This document shows positions 26,464 to 28,859 of a stretch of DNA of 28,859 bases, in pieces (positions within the stretch are counted from its first letter, which is position 1; each line of letters starts with the position of its first letter). Below the pieces are notes generated by a model. It did not search any database and had not been told where the DNA came from. It saw only the letters and a program-made list of their open reading frames with translations. This stretch comes from Puniceicoccales bacterium (GTDB taxonomy: Bacteria; Verrucomicrobiota; Verrucomicrobiia; Opitutales; JAIRKQ01). Both the position numbers and the translations under genes were made by a program. Location of the stretch: assembly GCA_031289835.1 (NCBI GenBank), contig JAITOW010000045.1, forward strand, positions 1 through 28,859, given 5' to 3'.

Positions 26464-27121
26464 TCTCCCCCTCCTTCTTAGGATTTGACACAACTATCTG
26501 GGAAACATCAACTTTTGGCGGAACAAACGAGCCACAACCATCAACCATCATCAAACTAACGTTTTTGTTTATCGACTTATCGACCGATGCCCGCCACACG
26601 ATATCCTTAGCCTCCTCGTCATCGGAATCAACTTCCAGCAAAAAATTGGCAACGTTCACCGCATCATCGAACTTTTTTTCCTCGAATAGGGAACTCGCCA
26701 ATAGCAGCCAATCCGCCCTAAAGCGCCTTTCCTGTGGAATTGCAAGAAGTGCAAACTCGGCAACATTGTACAATTTCGCCGCAAACGCCACTTCCGACAA
26801 GTTCCGGTAACCGGCAGCTGAAAAAGGACTGCCATCGAGGAATCTCTCGATCTCCTCCAAAATCCTCCAAGCGGGAGCACCCTTTCTGCGCAAGTATTTC
26901 ATTTTCAGAAAGATAAACATTTGCTTGATGAGCGCAGTCACGGTCCAGGGATTGAAATGAATCAACTTTCGCAATCTATGTAATTCAGAACGAACATCCA
27001 AGTTCCCGGGAAATTTTTTCAAAATTTCCCGGTAAAGGAATTCCGCGTATTGAAAATCGCCATCGGAGCTAACGGTTTTCACACGCTCAAGCAAAGGGTC
27101 TATTTCAATTTCTTCCGTCAT
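26408..27121 (-). CDS. TPR-like repeat protein
   Basis: A 237-residue, mainly helical protein. Helix pairs of TPR type are visible: FQYAEFLYREILKKFPGNLDVR near residues 23-44 (A..LY..IL...P.N), and ADWLLLASSLFEEKKFDDAV near 136-155 with the following LLEVDSDDEEAK. The last 30 residues are highly charged (Lys/Glu-rich) and disordered-looking. Function unknown; TPR proteins scaffold complexes. The start ATG 27121 overlaps the glmM stop as ATGA, so it is translationally coupled to glmM, and its own end overlaps the glycosyltransferase gene. This suggests a shared envelope-glycan role but does not prove it. Confidence 0.72.
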   Translation of the reverse strand: MTEEIEIDPLLERVKTVSSDGDFQYAEFLYREILKKFPGNLDVRSELHRLRKLIHFNPWTVTALIKQMFIFLKMKYLRRKGAPAWRILEEIERFLDGSPFSAAGYRNLSEVAFAAKLYNVAEFALLAIPQERRFRADWLLLASSLFEEKKFDDAVNVANFLLEVDSDDEEAKDIVWRASVDKSINKNVSLMMVDGCGSFVPPKVDVSQIVVSNPKKEGENGAKDGERKSKGREELFK

Positions 27122-28464
27122 GGTGAGGTGTATGTAAGTCTGCGTTCTAAAAATTCGCACACACATGTCAAAATTTTATCAACGGTTGCTTCAGTTCGCG
27201 CTTCAACGAGCACCCGCAACTTGTTTTCCGTACCAGAATAGCGAACGAACACACGTCCGTAATTTGGCTCGGATGTTTTAAGAAAATTTAACAACTTGTC
27301 GAATCCATCTATTTCACTTAGTGGAATTTTTTGGCTGACCTTAATATTGTGTAATTTCTTCGGCAGCAACGAAATATCATCTTTTAACAAGGACAATGGC
27401 GCCCCGGTCTCCGCCATAATTTTTAGCATTAACACCGCCGCCGAAATCGCATCACCCGTGTTTGAAAACTCGCGCAAAATCAAGTGTCCAGATTCTTCAC
27501 CGCCGAGGGAAGCGCCGTGTTTAAGCATGGAATAGTAAACATTTCTGTCGCCAACTCCGCATCGCACAACACCAATTCCAAGCTTGCTCAAGCTGCTGTC
27601 CAGCCCGGAATTACTCTGCTCCGTAACAACGAGCAGATTATTGCTCAGGCGATTTTCATTGAACAAATATTTCGCAATTACGCCCAAAACTTGGTCGCCG
27701 TTCACCGGCACACCGGTTTCATCAACCATTACAAGCCGATCAGCGTCGCCATCATGGGCAATCCCAACGGCCGCACGGTGATCCTTCACAGACTGGCACA
27801 GCGTCGCAATGCTTTCGCTACCACACTCCACATTGATATTTTTACCATCGGGCTTGTCCCCAATAACCACGAGATCTCGGCAAATTTTTCGCAAAATTGG
27901 CGGACTGGTGGCCGTTCCCGCCCCATTCGCAACATCCAAAACAACGCGACCGCCAAAGGTAAACCCAACATTGTCAAAGGACGCACAGAATTCTTCCTCG
28001 GCGGCGGAGACATGATTTATAACTTCAGCGGCGGCGGCACCCACATCCATGGCTAAAATTTGCACTAAATTTTCGATGCCAAGTTCCAAATCAATGGGTA
28101 ATTTCTCCCCCTCACCATTGAAAATTTTCACCCCATTATCGTGATACGGATTATGGGATGCCGTCACGGAAAAACCACAATCACAACCCAATTTGCGCGT
28201 GATATACGCCACTGCCGGTGTCGGCAAAACCCCACACTGCAGCGCCGTAACCCTATCCGAAAATCCAGCTATTAGAGCCTGAACTAGAATTTCACCACTT
28301 TCGCGAGTGTCGCGCCCAATGGCAACTTTCAAGCGATCCTTGCCCAAATATTGTGCAAAAAACTCTTCCGTTGCCCTTGCCAAACGCGAAAAAAAACCCG
28401 GCACAACTGGATATTGGCCAAACTGCCCCCGTATGCCATCCGTACCAAATAATATTCCTGCCAC
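27118..28464 (-). CDS. glmM: Phosphoglucosamine mutase
   Basis: Converts glucosamine-6-phosphate to glucosamine-1-phosphate in UDP-GlcNAc synthesis for peptidoglycan and lipopolysaccharide. About 448 residues, normal length. Motifs: AGILFGTDGIRG at the N-terminus, the catalytic Ser in TASHNPYHDNGVK (Ser103 with the GTG start), the metal loop DGDADR, the sugar-binding GEESGH, and the phosphate-binding RYSGTENKLRVLVE. The start is GTG 28464, giving M-A-G-I-L-F-G-T; the TTG at 28515 would add 17 unconserved residues. First gene of glmM-TPR-GT2. No ribosome-binding site was seen before the GTG. Confidence 0.95.
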   Translation of the reverse strand: MAGILFGTDGIRGQFGQYPVVPGFFSRLARATEEFFAQYLGKDRLKVAIGRDTRESGEILVQALIAGFSDRVTALQCGVLPTPAVAYITRKLGCDCGFSVTASHNPYHDNGVKIFNGEGEKLPIDLELGIENLVQILAMDVGAAAAEVINHVSAAEEEFCASFDNVGFTFGGRVVLDVANGAGTATSPPILRKICRDLVVIGDKPDGKNINVECGSESIATLCQSVKDHRAAVGIAHDGDADRLVMVDETGVPVNGDQVLGVIAKYLFNENRLSNNLLVVTEQSNSGLDSSLSKLGIGVVRCGVGDRNVYYSMLKHGASLGGEESGHLILREFSNTGDAISAAVLMLKIMAETGAPLSLLKDDISLLPKKLHNIKVSQKIPLSEIDGFDKLLNFLKTSEPNYGRVFVRYSGTENKLRVLVEARTEATVDKILTCVCEFLERRLTYTSP

Positions 28465-28580
28465 ATTATTATAATGGCATATTTCATAAAAATAGCAACC
28501 ATTTAGCGTGCGCAACGGCGGAAGAAATTCAAAATTTTCACTGGACTTCCGAGCTAAAACTTTGATAAATTGCGCAATTC

Positions 28581-28670
28581 GGAGAGATGGCAGAGTGGTT
28601 TATTGCGTCGGTCTTGAAAACCGAAGTACCGGCAACGGTACCGTGGGTTCGAATCCCTCTCTCTCCGCCA
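28581..28670 (+). tRNA. tRNA-Ser (anticodon UGA)
   Basis: Full cloverleaf: acceptor GGAGAGA (28581-28587) pairs with TCTCTCC (28660-28666), discriminator G and an encoded CCA. The anticodon stem TCGGT/ACCGA encloses the loop CTTGAAA with anticodon TGA, reading UCA. The long variable arm GTACCG-GCAA-CGGTAC is diagnostic of the serine class. The T arm GGGTTCGAATCCC is present; a T-T mismatch in the outer T stem is a small oddity. Read on the plus strand, divergent from glmM. Confidence 0.97.
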
Positions 28671-28673
28671 CAT

Positions 28674-28696
28674 GCCTGTGATTTCAGCTCACAGGC
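28674..28696 (+). terminator. Hairpin directly after tRNA-Ser
   Basis: GCCTGTGA (28674-28681) pairs with TCACAGGC (28689-28696) as a perfect eight-base-pair stem with a seven-base loop, three bases after the tRNA CCA. No U-tract follows, so it may be a processing or partial termination structure. Confidence 0.4.
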
Positions 28697-28740
28697 GATA
28701 TTCTCCTTGACAAAATTAGTATTTCTGCCATCGAAATCCT

Positions 28741-28859
28741 ATGAATATGCAGCACATAGAGTTGTTGATGGGCACCGTTTCCAGAATCGTCTGGGGCTGG
28801 CCATTGATTACATTTCTATCGGCGGTGGGATTTTACTTTTCATACAAGCTGAGAGTGCT
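28741..28859 (+). CDS. Alanine/glycine:cation symporter family, N-terminus (partial)
   Basis: The first 39 codons of a gene cut by the window end. The N-terminus has MNMQHIELLMGT followed by VSRIVWGWPLITFLSAVGFYF, and matches the AGCS family start (a short amphipathic lead, then the VWGWPLI...G.YF first transmembrane segment). AGCS proteins import alanine or glycine with sodium or protons. The ATG at 28741 lacks a clear ribosome-binding site; an in-frame ATG sits two codons later. Only the first helix is visible, so the call rests on one segment. Confidence 0.6.
   Translation, partial: MNMQHIELLMGTVSRIVWGWPLITFLSAVGFYFSYKLRV

Overview
The window is a gene-dense bacterial chromosome segment of moderate G+C, with no stretch over 300 bases lacking a gene. 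It looks like a host-associated member of the PVC superphylum, possibly Verrucomicrobiota of the Opitutales/Puniceicoccales kind. This placement is an inference. It rests on a type III secretion inner-ring protein (SctD) with an N-terminal FHA domain as in chlamydiae, a non-classical CdsA signature (PGxGG...DxxDS), an OleC-like AMP-ligase remnant and a secreted DUF2608-type HAD protein of a kind seen in intracellular bacteria. No rRNA or other phylogenetic marker was available to settle it.

Layout. Positions 1-737 (+) hold the end of the F1 ATP synthase operon (atpD 3' end, atpC). Positions 752-9004 (-) form one tightly packed run transcribed uppS > cdsA > leuS > lptG-like > PfkB kinase > tmk > holB > CesT-type secretion chaperone. 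Positions 9266-10080 (+) carry a Nif3/DUF34 protein and a possible 19-residue basic peptide. Positions 10159-11960 (-) encode two exported proteins, a DUF2608/HAD protein and an NlpC/P60-like protein, followed at 12054-13097 by recA (-). A DoxX-like membrane protein (13182-13589, +) faces the type III secretion pair sctD > sctE (13618-15197, -). Then come prs (+), an OleC-like ligase fragment (-), a Xer recombinase (+), aspS (-), a VC0807-like membrane protein (+), the coupled set grpE > dnaJ > GlmU-like left-handed beta-helix protein (-), a ParE/RelE-like domain protein with a novel N-terminus (-), an AlkD-like protein (-), an OmpR-type response regulator (+), and glmM > TPR protein > GT2 glycosyltransferase (-). 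The window closes with tRNA-Ser(UGA) and the start of an alanine:cation symporter gene (+).

How the genes fit together. Most are core functions: envelope precursors (UppS, CdsA, LptG-like, GlmM, GlmU-like protein), translation (LeuS, AspS, tRNA-Ser), replication and repair (Tmk, HolB, RecA, Xer, AlkD), chaperones and energy. Set among them are the host-interaction candidates: an SctD/SctE pair, an orphan type III secretion chaperone at the end of a housekeeping operon, two exported proteins, and a ParE-like domain protein with no antitoxin partner. The secretion apparatus is therefore scattered; the needle, ATPase, export gate and effectors must lie elsewhere if the system is complete. Shine-Dalgarno sequences are strong at some genes (aspS, GT2, the ParE-like gene, the chaperone, prs) and not visible at many others.
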